Origin: Spirulina sp034932185
GTDB taxonomy: Bacteria > Cyanobacteriota > Cyanobacteriia > Cyanobacteriales > Spirulinaceae
Assembly (NCBI RefSeq): GCF_034932185.1
Contig: NZ_JAYGHW010000089.1
Location: 137,991 to 201,990, forward strand
DNA length: 64,000 nucleotides
Direction: 5' to 3'
Within the stretch, counting starts at the first letter, position 1, and every line of letters begins with the position of its first letter. Made by a program: the position numbers and the translations under genes. The notes under the pieces were generated by a model that was not told where the DNA came from, ran no database searches, and saw nothing but the letters and a program-made list of their open reading frames with translations. This document shows, piece after piece, positions 8,704 to 17,431 of the stretch.

Positions 8704-9294
8704 CTAACCCATATCTCGACGCTCCACCCCCCGCTCATACTCCGCCAACCGACGACGCAAAATCACCCGCGCTTGGGAAACCCGCTTACGCACATTTGCC
8801 CCCGACAAACCCAAGCGCTCCCCAATCTCCCCATAGGAACAATCCTCCTCCACCCATAACACCATCACCTCCCGCAACTTCGGCGGTAAGGAGGCGATCG
8901 CCTCCCCACAAAACGCCAAAAACTCCTCCTGTAAGAGCCAATCCACCAGCCCCTCCTGTCTCCAATCCGGTGCAACCTCCTCCAAATTCTCACAACCCAC
9001 TGCCCGCCGCCCCCGCTGCCGGTGGAGATCCATACATAAATTCTTCGCCAACTGCCGCAACCAAGCCCGCTCATTGCGGACAGCCCCCTGCTCCCTCAGC
9101 TTCACCTTCGCCTTCAGCATCGCCGCTGATAGCGCATCCTCCGCATCCATCACATCCTCCATCCACCGCAAACAACAACGGTAAAGCTCATCCTCATAGC
9201 GCAACCACAGTGACCAAAAACCGGCATCATCAGGATCATCCCCTGAACCAGAAGCGCGATCGCCACCATCGCCATCATCCAACGGCGTAGCCAT
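8704..9294 (-). CDS. ECF-type sigma-70 family RNA polymerase sigma factor
   Basis: The protein has a region 2 (residues about 35-90: YRCCLRWMEDVMDAEDALS, then ERAWLRQLAKNLCMDLHR) and a region 4 helix-turn-helix (LPPKLREVMVLWVEEDCSYG then EIGERLGLSGANVRKRVSQA). No region 3 is present, which fits the ECF group. I choose ATG 9294 (196 codons) because the sequence from MATPLDD onward is followed by an acidic linker; ATG 9327 would add 11 residues. No anti-sigma gene is obvious beside it. It sits directly upstream of the pilus genes on the same strand, so it may control them or the CHAT gene, but this is inference. Confidence 0.85.
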   Translation of the reverse strand: MATPLDDGDGGDRASGSGDDPDDAGFWSLWLRYEDELYRCCLRWMEDVMDAEDALSAAMLKAKVKLREQGAVRNERAWLRQLAKNLCMDLHRQRGRRAVGCENLEEVAPDWRQEGLVDWLLQEEFLAFCGEAIASLPPKLREVMVLWVEEDCSYGEIGERLGLSGANVRKRVSQARVILRRRLAEYERGVERRDMG

Positions 9295-9651
9295 AATAAA
9301 ACCAACCTCAAAAGTGAATACAGTCATTTTTTTGAAGGAATGTAAAGGTAATTAATGGAATTACCTTGCTGTCAAGAATATTTAGAATTGTAAAGACTCT
9401 GCCACAAGCCTTAACAATTTCGATCTCCTGAGTATTAATCCTGAGTCGTCATAGAGCGACAAACCAACCTTGCCCCTGTATAACCACTGCTTCCGAACGC
9501 AGGCCCGCAACTGAATTTCGATCATAACTGGGTTTATCAACATGACATTAAGCTGACCCTCTGATTATATTGTTCACCCTCAAAACCATAGCGAGATTTT
9601 CCGGAAAACTTAAGATTTTTCTCAAAATCTCCTCCCCTAGGGGTTTGACCC
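9295..9651. other. Intergenic region between sigma factor and CHAT gene
   Basis: About 360 bp without a gene. It should contain the sigma-factor promoter; the region 9340-9420 is AT-rich. Near 9625-9654 a short CCCCTAGGGG palindrome followed by GTTTGACCCCTAC lies just beyond the CHAT stop codon and may help end that transcript. I see no RNA gene, HIP1 cluster or mobile element. Confidence 0.4.
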
Positions 9652-12231
9652 CTACAGCCAATTGCCAATTAACACAAACGGAGCCCAAACCTTCGGATCT
9701 TTAAACTGCTCATCCTTGAGTAACATCACCTGCGCCTGCCGCAATGCCTCCGCCTTCCCCACCTCCGGCGTTGCCCGTAAAATCTCGTAAAACTTCACCA
9801 TCAACTCAGCAGTAGAGCCATCGCCCACCCGCCAGAGCGTGGCGATCGTACTCCGCGCCCCCGATCGCAACGCCACCCCCGCCATCCCCAACGCCGCCCG
9901 CTTATCCCCCTCCGCCGTCTCACAAGCACTCAACACCAAAAGCTCCAACGCCTGACTTTTCGGCAAATCTCGTAAATCCAAACCCGCCGCAAAATCCACC
10001 ACATTTAACTTGCCATCTCCAATCACCAAAAACGTATTCTCCTGTTGAGAACTAAATTTGCCATGGGTGGCAATATGCACAATGGGAAACTGCCCCGACC
10101 TTACCTGTACCCGCAACTGTTCCCGCGTAAATTCTTCATTGAGCAGCAGTGCCGTCGGCACAATCTTTTCAATTCTTTCCAGTTCAGAAATCGTATAGGG
10201 TAAATTTGAAAATTGCTCAGTCCCTTTAAACTCTTCAAAGTTATCCCTTGCACCCCCCAAAACCCGTAGCCGTACCTGTTCAATTTTGCGCGGGCTAAAC
10301 AGCTTAGAACTGGGAACTGTTACTAAACCAAAACCCTTTTCAATCATATATTCTTGATGTTCTTGATCATACAAAACCGCCACTGGCATCCCTTGTAACA
10401 TCGTATCAAAGGCAAACACCAATGTTTTAATTTGATAGACCTTAAAGCTTGCTTCAAAAGGAGCAATTAACCAATGATAAAGCTGGCTACCGTTGCTCAA
10501 AATGCGATCCCCACTAATGCCCCCTTTCGTTCTTAAATTCGTCATCAAATTAACTACTGTTCCAACAACATCTTCCAAGACGCGATGCTCTTGTAAATCG
10601 GCATTGGGAAATGCCGCAATCACCTCTAGGCGATTTTCTAACAAAATCGTAAATAAAAATGACGCATAGGGATCCGCTATTTCTACCGATGTATCAGCAA
10701 ATTGGGTACAGTCATCTTGAAAAAAGTTATCTAACTCTGCCAATTGCAAGGATTCAATCACATCACGGGCGGTGCGGAGATGGGATTGAGAAATTTCCCC
10801 TGTTGGGCTATCGGGTTGGAGCAATAGATCGGCATATTCTCGGTAAAAAGGTTCAACGCGATCGCGAAAATCGTATTGCATCGTTGTATTAAAAGCGACG
10901 AGATTATTCCGCAGACTTTGCAGCAATTGATAAGCCTGTTGATACTCGCGCAAACTTTGGGGGCGATCGCCCCCCTTGGCTAAAATTCGCCCCATCTGCC
11001 AACGCCAAGGATAGGCCAAATGGGCTTGGCCGCTACTGAAGGCGATCGCCTTGGCCGTCGTCGCTTCCGCCTCAGTCAACTGCCCCGCCGCCTCGTACCA
11101 TTCCCCCTGATAACCATAACCATAGGCTGCTATTTCACTATTGCCTTGAGCCTCGGCAGTGGTGGCGATCGCCTCCCCCCAAGCCCTCGCCATCGCTTCC
11201 TCCCCCAAACAATGCAACATCTGAGCATATTGCAACAAACTGCTTTGTAAATGGGGTTGAATTAAACGAGAATCAGCAAGCGTAGGGGGTGGAATTTGCC
11301 CCAAGAGGGCTGTCGCCGCTTCCCTTTGCCCTAAACGCTGATGGAGACTAATTTGCTGGATTAAAGCTGGCAATGTTAACCCCAAATCCTCAAGCTTTAA
11401 TGCCATAACCTCTTGGTAATAAACCAACGCTTGATCATAGGAACTCACTGCTAACCCTGAAGCTTTCCCTGGACAGGCCTGATAATGAAATTGGATTTCC
11501 GCCTGAGCTTCAGCCCGTTCTTGATCCCCCTGCGATCGCGCCACATCCCCCAACGTCAACAACCGCAACCCCTCCCGCTGGCGATCCTGCTGTATGCCCA
11601 ACCCCTCCAAAAGTTGCCGCGCCGCCGCAAAATAGCCCCCTTGCCGCCACAAATCCCCAAGGGCGATCGCCACCGCAAAATTCCCCGCTTCACCCATCCC
11701 CCGCCAATCCTGTTCTTTCCACTGCTCCGGCTCACAGCCTACATTCAACCCCAACCCCTCTAGGAGCGTGGCGCAACTTTGCAGAGATAGGCCGAGTTTT
11801 TGTTGAGCGAGGCTTTGATGAATCCGGTTTTGCTGAAGACGGTCAGCTAGGGGGGGAAATTGGTCATAGATCGCCGCCGCCTGTTGCCAAGCCTCCAAAG
11901 CAATTTGGAATTCCCCCTGATGGAGGGCGATCGCCCCGAAAATATCCAAACTTTGGGCGAGGATCTGCTGTTGATGTTCTGTCGTGGGGTGCTGATTCAA
12001 CCCCGCAAGACTGCGATTAATCAGAGCGCGGGCCTGGGGCAAATCCCCCAAACTTTGGGACTGATGGGCTTGGTTACTGAGGGTGACACAATCGGCTAAA
12101 ACCGTAGAGCAGCGATCGGCGTTGGCAGACATATCGCCCCCCCATTGCCCCCAGGCTCCCCGTCCCCAACCCAACAGGAAAACCAGACAAAACCCCACAA
12201 TCCACCAGCCCACCCGCGAAATTTTCATCAT
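9652..12231 (-). CDS. TPR-CHAT domain protein (caspase-like protease fold), secreted or anchored
   Basis: Roughly 859 residues. The N-terminus is a hydrophobic segment (GWWIVGFCLVFLLGWGRGAW) that acts as a signal peptide or anchor. The middle is helical with tetratricopeptide-like repeats (for example ALEAWQQAAAIYDQFPPLAD, TEAEATTAKAIAFSSGQAH). The C-terminal third is a CHAT domain with the catalytic pair His in VHIATHGKF and Cys in LVLSACETAEG. CHAT proteins are caspase-clan proteases; many in cyanobacteria have unknown substrates. Start: adjacent ATG codons at 12231 and 12228 follow a GAGGG ribosome-binding site. A longer TPR-CHAT family is common in cyanobacteria, so a defence role should not be assumed. 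Confidence 0.85.
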   Translation of the reverse strand: MMKISRVGWWIVGFCLVFLLGWGRGAWGQWGGDMSANADRCSTVLADCVTLSNQAHQSQSLGDLPQARALINRSLAGLNQHPTTEHQQQILAQSLDIFGAIALHQGEFQIALEAWQQAAAIYDQFPPLADRLQQNRIHQSLAQQKLGLSLQSCATLLEGLGLNVGCEPEQWKEQDWRGMGEAGNFAVAIALGDLWRQGGYFAAARQLLEGLGIQQDRQREGLRLLTLGDVARSQGDQERAEAQAEIQFHYQACPGKASGLAVSSYDQALVYYQEVMALKLEDLGLTLPALIQQISLHQRLGQREAATALLGQIPPPTLADSRLIQPHLQSSLLQYAQMLHCLGEEAMARAWGEAIATTAEAQGNSEIAAYGYGYQGEWYEAAGQLTEAEATTAKAIAFSSGQAHLAYPWRWQMGRILAKGGDRPQSLREYQQAYQLLQSLRNNLVAFNTTMQYDFRDRVEPFYREYADLLLQPDSPTGEISQSHLRTARDVIESLQLAELDNFFQDDCTQFADTSVEIADPYASFLFTILLENRLEVIAAFPNADLQEHRVLEDVVGTVVNLMTNLRTKGGISGDRILSNGSQLYHWLIAPFEASFKVYQIKTLVFAFDTMLQGMPVAVLYDQEHQEYMIEKGFGLVTVPSSKLFSPRKIEQVRLRVLGGARDNFEEFKGTEQFSNLPYTISELERIEKIVPTALLLNEEFTREQLRVQVRSGQFPIVHIATHGKFSSQQENTFLVIGDGKLNVVDFAAGLDLRDLPKSQALELLVLSACETAEGDKRAALGMAGVALRSGARSTIATLWRVGDGSTAELMVKFYEILRATPEVGKAEALRQAQVMLLKDEQFKDPKVWAPFVLIGNWL

Positions 12232-12260
12232 CCCACCCTCAACCCAGATCAAAATCCATT

Positions 12261-12290
12261 GTAGGGGCGAAAAATCTTTCGCCCTCCCCT
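12261..12290. repeat. Palindromic GGGGCGAAA repeat, copy 1
   Basis: GTAGGGGCGAAAAATC followed by TTTCGCCCTCCC forms a hairpin between two minus-strand genes. It belongs to a family seen again at 12795, 14831, 38269 and, in longer form, at 24810 and 41651. Confidence 0.65.
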
Positions 12291-12294
12291 AGGA

Positions 12295-12756
12295 TCACTC
12301 TCCCACCAATTCCCCGTTCCCTCTTCCCCCCTCGCATCCCCCCACAGCACAACGGGAACCCCCCCGCGCCGCCGCAATGGCCGCCAAACTGGGCCGCCCC
12401 GTAATCGGCAACCGTAACGCCGCCCAAACCCCATAGAGCCAATCCACCACCGGCCCAATCACCGGCCAACCCGTAGCCGCATAGATCCACCCCAACCCAA
12501 TCAGGGCATAAATCTGGCGAAACACCTCCACATTTTTTAGCACCGTCCCATCGGAGCGCACCGCATGAATTCGTTCCATCGCCGCTTCAAAGCTCACCCC
12601 CCCATGTTCGGCGGGATCATAGTCCGGCTCCATGATATTGACGAAAGCAAGACGATGGCGATCGCCATCCCGTTTCTGCAAAAACTCCACCTCATGGCGA
12701 CAAATCCCACAATCGCCATCATAGAGCAGCTTAATTTCCCAAGTCTGATCAGCCAT
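12295..12756 (-). CDS. DCC family thiol-disulfide oxidoreductase-like protein (DUF393)
   Basis: The protein begins KLLYDGDCGICRHEVEFLQK, which carries the DxDCxxC motif that names the DCC family (YuxK-like, thioredoxin-like fold). A hydrophobic stretch (IYALIGLGWIYAATGWPVIG) follows and is typical. Length (153 aa) is slightly above the usual 120-140; the C-terminal tail after about residue 125 is Gly/Arg-rich and may come from read-through into repeat DNA. Expected to be a cytosolic or membrane-associated redox protein; substrates of this family are unknown. Confidence 0.85.
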   Translation of the reverse strand: MADQTWEIKLLYDGDCGICRHEVEFLQKRDGDRHRLAFVNIMEPDYDPAEHGGVSFEAAMERIHAVRSDGTVLKNVEVFRQIYALIGLGWIYAATGWPVIGPVVDWLYGVWAALRLPITGRPSLAAIAAARGGSRCAVGGCEGGRGNGELVGE

Positions 12757-12794
12757 TGGTCAAAAATTAGTAAAGAAATGTAAACACCTCCATT

Positions 12795-12822
12795 GTAGGG
12801 GCGAAAAATTTTTCGCCCTCCC
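12795..12822. repeat. Palindromic GGGGCGAAA repeat, copy 2
   Basis: GTAGGGGCGAAAAATTTTTC pairs with itself and continues into GCCCTCCC. It lies in the divergent gap before zds and is followed by short direct repeats of CTCGCCCTCCC. Confidence 0.65.
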
Positions 12823-12882
12823 CTCGCCCTCCCCTCGCCCCTCCCTCTGTTCCCCGTTCCCTGTTCCCCGTTCCCCATTCCC
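12811..12882. repeat. Short tandem repeats (CTCGCCCTCC units, then TTCCCCG heptamers)
   Basis: Two neighbouring runs are visible: CCCTCGCCCTCC-type units at about 12811-12845 and heptamers of the form GTTCCCC/ATTCCCC at about 12849-12882. Heptamer runs of this kind (STRR-like) are well known in cyanobacterial intergenic DNA. No function is assigned. Confidence 0.6.
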
Positions 12883-12886
12883 CCCC

Positions 12887-12931
12887 AATCGTTTACAATT
12901 CTTCAAGTGAATCATCAAACATTGACCAAAA
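12887..12931 (+). promoter_or_regulatory. Putative zds promoter region
   Basis: The motif CAATCGTTTACAATTCTTCA begins at 12885, 47 bp upstream of the zds start. A nearly identical motif (CAATCGTTTACACTTCTTTA) occurs at 28861 before psbB. TTTACA could serve as a -35 box or as half of an HLR1 site for the light-response regulator RpaB; the second HLR1 half is poor here. No convincing -10 was fixed. Confidence 0.4.
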
Positions 12932-14377
12932 ATGCGAGTAGCGATCATTGGGGCGGGCCTAGCCGGACTTTCCACCGCCATTGAATTAGTAGACGCGGGC
13001 CATCAAGTGGACATCTACGAAGCCCGCAACTTCGTCGGCGGCAAAGTCGGCAGTTGGGTGGATAAAGACGGCAACCATCTCGAAATGGGCCTCCATGTCT
13101 TCTTTGGCTGCTACTACAACCTTTTCGCCCTGATGCGCAAAGTGGGAGCCTTTGACCATCTGCTGGTTAAAGACCATACCCATACGTTCGTTAATACCGG
13201 CGGCCGCATTGGAGAACTGGATTTTCGCTTCATTACCGGCGCACCCTTCAACGGATTGAAGGCTTTTTTCACCACTTCTCAGTTGAATCTTGTCGATAAA
13301 CTCACCAACTCCCTGGCCTTGGGGACTAGCCCGATTGTACGGGGTTTGGTGGATTTTGAGGGGGCGATGCAGACGATCCGCGATTTGGATGGGATTAGTT
13401 TTGCGGATTGGTTCCGCAGCCATGGGGGGAATGATGGCAGCTTGAAAAAAATGTGGAACCCGATTGCCTACGCTTTGGGCTTCATCGATACGGAAAATAT
13501 TTCCGCCCGCTGTATGCTCACCATTTTTCAATTCTTTGCGGTGAAAACTGAAGCCTCCGTGTTGCGGATGTTGGCGGGTTCCCCTCAAGAATATCTCCAT
13601 AACCCGATTGTGAAGTATTTGAGCGATCGCGGCGTGACGATCACCACCAATTGCCGGGTTCGGGAAGTGCAGCACGAGCATGATTGCGTTACGGGGTTAA
13701 TTTTGGCCGATGGGGAGGGCGATCGCACCCTCACCGCCGATGCCTATGTGGCCGCCTGCGATATCCCCGGCATTCAACGGCTTCTACCGGCAGAATGGCG
13801 CAAATGGCCCCAGTTCGATAATATCTATAAGCTCACCGCTGTCCCTGTGGCGACGGTGCAACTGCGCTTTGATGGTTGGGTGACAGAACTCAATGATCCC
13901 GCCAAACGCAAACAGGCCGAGGCGGCGGGGTTAGATAATCTGCTTTATACCGCCGATGCCGATTTCTCCTGCTTTGCCGATCTCGCCCTCACCAGTCCTA
14001 AGGATTACTACCGTCCCGGTGAAGGCTCCCTGCTGCAATTAGTCCTCACCCCCGGAGATCCCTTTATTAAACAAAGCAACGAGGCGATCGCCCACCATGT
14101 TTTAAGCCAAGTTCAGGAACTCTTCCCTTCCGCACGAGAGCTAAATATGACCTGGTATAGCGTCGTCAAACTGGCCCAATCCCTCTACCGAGAAGCCCCC
14201 GGCATGGATCCCTACCGCCCCGCTCAAAAAACCCCCATCCCTAACTTCTTCCTGGCGGGTAGTTATACTCAGCAAGACTACATTGATAGCATGGAAGGGG
14301 CAACCCTTTCCGGACGACAGGCCGCAGCGGCGGTGCTGGCGGCTCTGGCTGAACAACCGGCGGCGATCGCCGTCTAA
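12932..14377 (+). CDS. zds: 9,9'-di-cis-zeta-carotene desaturase
   Basis: This 481-residue flavoprotein has the N-terminal dinucleotide-binding motif VAIIGAGLAGLSTAIEL and the following EARNFVGGKVGSW loop of CrtI/Pds/Zds desaturases. Features peculiar to plant-type zeta-carotene desaturase are visible: GLHVFFGCYYNLFALM and, near the C-terminus, FLAGSYTQQDYIDSMEGAT. It converts zeta-carotene to lycopene via neurosporene in the carotenoid pathway at the thylakoid or plasma membrane. Length matches the family. The next gene is an SRPBCC protein 22 bp downstream, an arrangement also seen in other cyanobacteria. The gene is also called crtQ. Confidence 0.95.
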   Translation: MRVAIIGAGLAGLSTAIELVDAGHQVDIYEARNFVGGKVGSWVDKDGNHLEMGLHVFFGCYYNLFALMRKVGAFDHLLVKDHTHTFVNTGGRIGELDFRFITGAPFNGLKAFFTTSQLNLVDKLTNSLALGTSPIVRGLVDFEGAMQTIRDLDGISFADWFRSHGGNDGSLKKMWNPIAYALGFIDTENISARCMLTIFQFFAVKTEASVLRMLAGSPQEYLHNPIVKYLSDRGVTITTNCRVREVQHEHDCVTGLILADGEGDRTLTADAYVAACDIPGIQRLLPAEWRKWPQFDNIYKLTAVPVATVQLRFDGWVTELNDPAKRKQAEAAGLDNLLYTADADFSCFADLALTSPKDYYRPGEGSLLQLVLTPGDPFIKQSNEAIAHHVLSQVQELFPSARELNMTWYSVVKLAQSLYREAPGMDPYRPAQKTPIPNFFLAGSYTQQDYIDSMEGATLSGRQAAAAVLAALAEQPAAIAV

Positions 14378-14399
14378 CCCCCTCATCCCCCCTAGATAT

Positions 14400-14834
14400 A
14401 TGTCCGATTGGTTAGAGCATAGTGTCCAAGTCGAGATCAACGCCCCCATGGATTTGATCTGGAATGAATGGTCGAGTTTTGAAAAAATGCCCCTCTGGAT
14501 GAAATGGATTAAATCCGTAGAAGTCCGCCCTGACCAGCCGGATCTGTCCCGCTGGACATTGAACACAGGGGGCCTAGAATTCTCTTGGCGAGCCAGGATG
14601 TTAAATGTGGTGGAGCATCAAATCATTCGCTGGGAATCCGTCGATGGCTTACCCAATAAAGGGGCGATCCGTTTTTATGATCGCCATGATCACAGCGTTG
14701 TCCGCCTCTCCGTCTCCTATGCCATCCCCAGCATTTTAAAATTCCTCGATAGCCTCTTTTTAGGCAAAGCCGTCGAGGATACCATTCAAGCCGACCTCGA
14801 ACGCTTCCGCACCCATATCCTCAGCCTCCTGTAG
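14400..14834 (+). CDS. SRPBCC (polyketide cyclase-like) protein
   Basis: A 144-residue protein with the START-like lipid-binding fold (VQVEINAPMDLIWNEWSSFE, then MKWIKSVEV, RWESVDGLPNKG). I start it at ATG 14400 after the zds stop; the frame extends upstream into zds (to 14283), but that part is out-of-frame zds sequence. Genes of this kind follow zds in several cyanobacteria, so a carotenoid-linked role is plausible, but the ligand is not known. Likely co-transcribed with zds. Confidence 0.8.
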   Translation: MSDWLEHSVQVEINAPMDLIWNEWSSFEKMPLWMKWIKSVEVRPDQPDLSRWTLNTGGLEFSWRARMLNVVEHQIIRWESVDGLPNKGAIRFYDRHDHSVVRLSVSYAIPSILKFLDSLFLGKAVEDTIQADLERFRTHILSLL

Positions 14835-14859
14835 GGGCGAAACAGTTTTCGCCCCTGCC
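14831..14859. repeat. Palindromic GGGGCGAAA repeat, copy 3
   Basis: GTAGGGGCGAAACAGTTTTC plus GCCCCTGCC form a hairpin overlapping the SRPBCC stop codon. There is no trailing T-run, so a terminator role is uncertain. Confidence 0.6.
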
Positions 14860-14957
14860 ATTTTCGCCCCTCCCCTCTGTAATCCCCAACACCCAAACCT
14901 GCCAACCCCCCCCGCTATAATGCGGCCAACTGGCTTAAATCCCCCCTTTTTTTGTTT

Positions 14958-15524
14958 ATGGATATCCTCAGTCTCTCCCTCCTTTCCATCGGTCTAGCCG
15001 CCGATGCCTTTTCTGTTTCCGTCACCAGCGGCCTCCTCATTCAACGCATCAAAATCCATAAGGTGCTGATCATTGCCCTCGCCTTTGGCATTTTCCAAAC
15101 CTTGATGTTTTTCCTCGGTGGGTTTATGGGGTTTACGGTGCGACCCTGGATCGGCGGTGTACAGCATTGGATTGCCTTTATCCTGCTGAGTGCGATCGGG
15201 GGCAAAATGATTTATGAATCCTTCAAGACCGAGGACGAAGAAAACGAAACATCCTTTAACCCAACGGAAATTTATACGCTGTTGGGGTTGGCGATCGCCA
15301 CCAGTATCGATGCCCTCGCCGCTGGCTTAGGGCTAATTTCCCTTGATGATTCACTCCTTTTCTCGGCGATCGTGATCGGGGCTGTAACCTTCGCACTGTC
15401 TGCCTGTGGTGTGCTGCTAGGCAATCTGATTGGCCGCCATCTGGATTTCAAAGCCGAAATCATCGGCGGTTTCGTTTTGATTGCGCTCGGACTACGGACG
15501 TTGTGGGAACATTTTTTAATCTAG
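14958..15524 (+). CDS. mntP: Manganese exporter-type membrane protein (MntP family)
   Basis: A 188-residue polytopic protein with six hydrophobic segments and the duplicated ADAFSVSVTSG and SIDALAAGLG motifs of the MntP/DUF204 family; the Asp residues in both motifs are the conserved metal-site residues. It should export Mn2+ across the plasma membrane, relevant to a photosystem-II organism. The start is ATG 14958; an in-frame TTG at 14952 is less likely. The insert TEDEENETS between the two halves is acidic and probably cytosolic. Some cyanobacterial homologues belong to related Mn exporter families (Gdt1/Mnx), but those carry different E-x-G-D motifs. Confidence 0.85.
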   Translation: MDILSLSLLSIGLAADAFSVSVTSGLLIQRIKIHKVLIIALAFGIFQTLMFFLGGFMGFTVRPWIGGVQHWIAFILLSAIGGKMIYESFKTEDEENETSFNPTEIYTLLGLAIATSIDALAAGLGLISLDDSLLFSAIVIGAVTFALSACGVLLGNLIGRHLDFKAEIIGGFVLIALGLRTLWEHFLI

Positions 15525-15531
15525 GTTAACC

Positions 15532-17232
15532 ATGGAAACGCTTCAAACCGATTTGCTCATCGTTGGCGGCGGCGTGGGGGGAACCTGCGCCGCCATTCAA
15601 GCGGCCCGGCGGGGGGTAAAAACGGTTTTAGTCAGTGCTGGCCCTTGGTTGGGGGGAATGCTGACAGCGGCAGGGGTGGCGGTTCCCGATGGCAATGAGT
15701 TGACCCCTTGGCAAACGGGGCTATGGGGGGCTTATTTGCGGGCCTTAGCTGAACGAGAACCCACAGGCCTAGATCACAGTTGGGTGAGTTTGTTTAGTTA
15801 TCAGCCCCGAACCGGAGCGCAGATCTTTGCCGATTGGGTCAAGGCGTTGCCATCGTTGCATTGGATTGCGGGCCAGGAGCCGGTAGGGGTGGTCAAGAAG
15901 GGCGATCGCCTCACCGCTGTAAAATTTCCCGATTATTGCATCCAAGCAAAACTGATTCTCGATGGCACAGAATTGGGGGATTTACTCGCCTTGGGGGATG
16001 TGCCTCACCGTTGGGGCTGGGAATTGCAGGGGGAATTTAACGAACCCAGTGCGCCCCCGAAATTTAATGATCTCACCCAACGTTATCCCGTCCAGTCGCC
16101 GACTTGGGTTGCACTGTTGCAGGATTATGGCGTTGGGGTAAAAGCCCCCAAGATTGATGCTCCTGATGGGGATTTTACGGGGGCTTGGGCAGATTATGGC
16201 GGGGAACATTTCCTCAACTATGGCCGCCTGCCGGGGGATCAGTTTATGCTCAATTGGCCCATTGCGGGCAATGATTACGCCGTGGGTTTGGATCGCATCA
16301 TTCAGGGAGAACGGGGAGAATTTGAGCGGGAGGCTCAGGACTATAGCCTCAGTTTTGCTCGGTATATTCAGCGGCAATTGGGCGATCGCTACGGTTTAGC
16401 TGCCCATACCTTCCCCACCGGCCCCCTCGCCCTCCAAGCCTATTACCGCGAAAGCCGTCGCCTTCAGGGTCAAGCCACGATCACCGAGTTAGATATTCTC
16501 CCCCAGGGAACCGTTGCACCGTTGCCCATTCAGGGGGGTGAAGTGGGGGCCATTGCCCTTGGCAACTATGCCAATGATCACCATTATCCCGGCGTAGACT
16601 TTCCCCTCAAACCCAAATCCATTCAATGGGGGGGCCGCTGGACGGGAACCCCCTTCACGATTCCCTATGGGGCGTTGGTTCCCCGCGAGACTTTGGGGTT
16701 GATGGTTTGTGAGAAAAATATCAGCGTTTCCCACATTGCCAATGGGGCCACAAGGTTGCAGCCGGTGGTGATGGGCATTGGCCAGGCGGCAGGGATGGCG
16801 GCGGCGTTGTGTCTTGAGCAGGGTTGTGAACCGGCAGAATTGGAGGTGCGATCGCTCCAAAATGCTCTGTTAACGGATGCGATCGCCCCCGCCGCCGTCG
16901 TGCCTTTATTCAACCTCCCCCCCCATCATCCCCAATGGCTCCATTGGCAGCAATACTATCTCGATCATCCCGAAGCCTATCCCGCCGATGGTTGTTGCCC
17001 CTTAACGGGGGATTTTTCCAGCGAAATTGAGCGCGGGGTGAAAATCACAGGATTGCTGACTTCTGAAGAACCGCACCGCTACCGCATCGAATATCAAGGG
17101 GAATCTTGGCAGGTGATCACGACCCGGCCGGAGGTGGCGGCCAAGTTGCCCGATTTGGGCGGCAAAACCCTAACCCTTTGGGGCCGGTTTAACCCTGCGG
17201 GCCGCTGGATTGTGGTGGAAAAAATCGGTTAA
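15532..17232 (+). CDS. FAD-dependent oxidoreductase
   Basis: A 566-residue flavoprotein with N-terminal Rossmann motif LLIVGGGVGGTCAAIQAARR, a conserved GPWLGGMLTAAGV segment and a C-terminal IANGATRLQPVVMGIGQAAG segment that match the FAD_oxidored (PF12831) family. It begins 7 bp after mntP and may share its transcript. Members are found in cyanobacteria without a defined substrate. No signal peptide is seen, so it should be cytosolic. Residues after about 500 (RYRIEYQGESWQVITTRPEV) form a small extra beta domain. Confidence 0.85.
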   Translation: METLQTDLLIVGGGVGGTCAAIQAARRGVKTVLVSAGPWLGGMLTAAGVAVPDGNELTPWQTGLWGAYLRALAEREPTGLDHSWVSLFSYQPRTGAQIFADWVKALPSLHWIAGQEPVGVVKKGDRLTAVKFPDYCIQAKLILDGTELGDLLALGDVPHRWGWELQGEFNEPSAPPKFNDLTQRYPVQSPTWVALLQDYGVGVKAPKIDAPDGDFTGAWADYGGEHFLNYGRLPGDQFMLNWPIAGNDYAVGLDRIIQGERGEFEREAQDYSLSFARYIQRQLGDRYGLAAHTFPTGPLALQAYYRESRRLQGQATITELDILPQGTVAPLPIQGGEVGAIALGNYANDHHYPGVDFPLKPKSIQWGGRWTGTPFTIPYGALVPRETLGLMVCEKNISVSHIANGATRLQPVVMGIGQAAGMAAALCLEQGCEPAELEVRSLQNALLTDAIAPAAVVPLFNLPPHHPQWLHWQQYYLDHPEAYPADGCCPLTGDFSSEIERGVKITGLLTSEEPHRYRIEYQGESWQVITTRPEVAAKLPDLGGKTLTLWGRFNPAGRWIVVEKIG

Positions 17233-17295
17233 TGGGTGGCATAGGCGATCGGGGATCAATAATCAGCGCAAGCGATCAGGCGAAAATGATCGGAC

Positions 17296-17342
17296 GCAAG
17301 CGTTGCGCCCCTACAGGGGGTCTGTAGGGGCGCAATGCTTGC
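17296..17342. repeat. 21-bp inverted repeat between convergent genes
   Basis: Arm GCAAGCGTTGCGCCCCTACAG at 17296-17316 is the reverse complement of 17322-17342 with one mismatch and a 5-base loop. It lies between the FAD oxidoreductase (+) and DUF2103 (-) genes. It could act as a bidirectional transcription barrier, although it lacks a T-run, and it shares the GTAGGGGCG start of the palindromic repeat family. Confidence 0.65.
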
Positions 17343-17370
17343 GCCCCCAAACCCATTACGCCCCCACGTT

Positions 17371-17431
17371 TCCCTATTGCCCGTTCCCTATTGCCCATTC
17401 CCCGTTCCCCGTTCCCCATTCCCCATTCCCT
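17371..17431. repeat. Heptamer tandem repeat (CCGTTCC/CCATTCC)
   Basis: Repeated units of the forms TTCCCTATTGCCC and CCCCGTT/CCCCATT occur in tandem. This is a cyanobacterial short tandem repeat run, ending at the stop of the DUF2103 gene. Confidence 0.6.

Noticed and set aside
9652..12231. CHAT protein as a caspase of a gasdermin-type or type III CRISPR system
   Set aside because: No gasdermin, CRISPR or TPR-activator gene lies next to it; TPR-CHAT proteins with signal peptides are common in cyanobacteria.
12811..12882. Heptamer runs as a possible CRISPR or replication origin
   Set aside because: The units are 7-11 bp and abut without spacers, and no DnaA boxes were identified.
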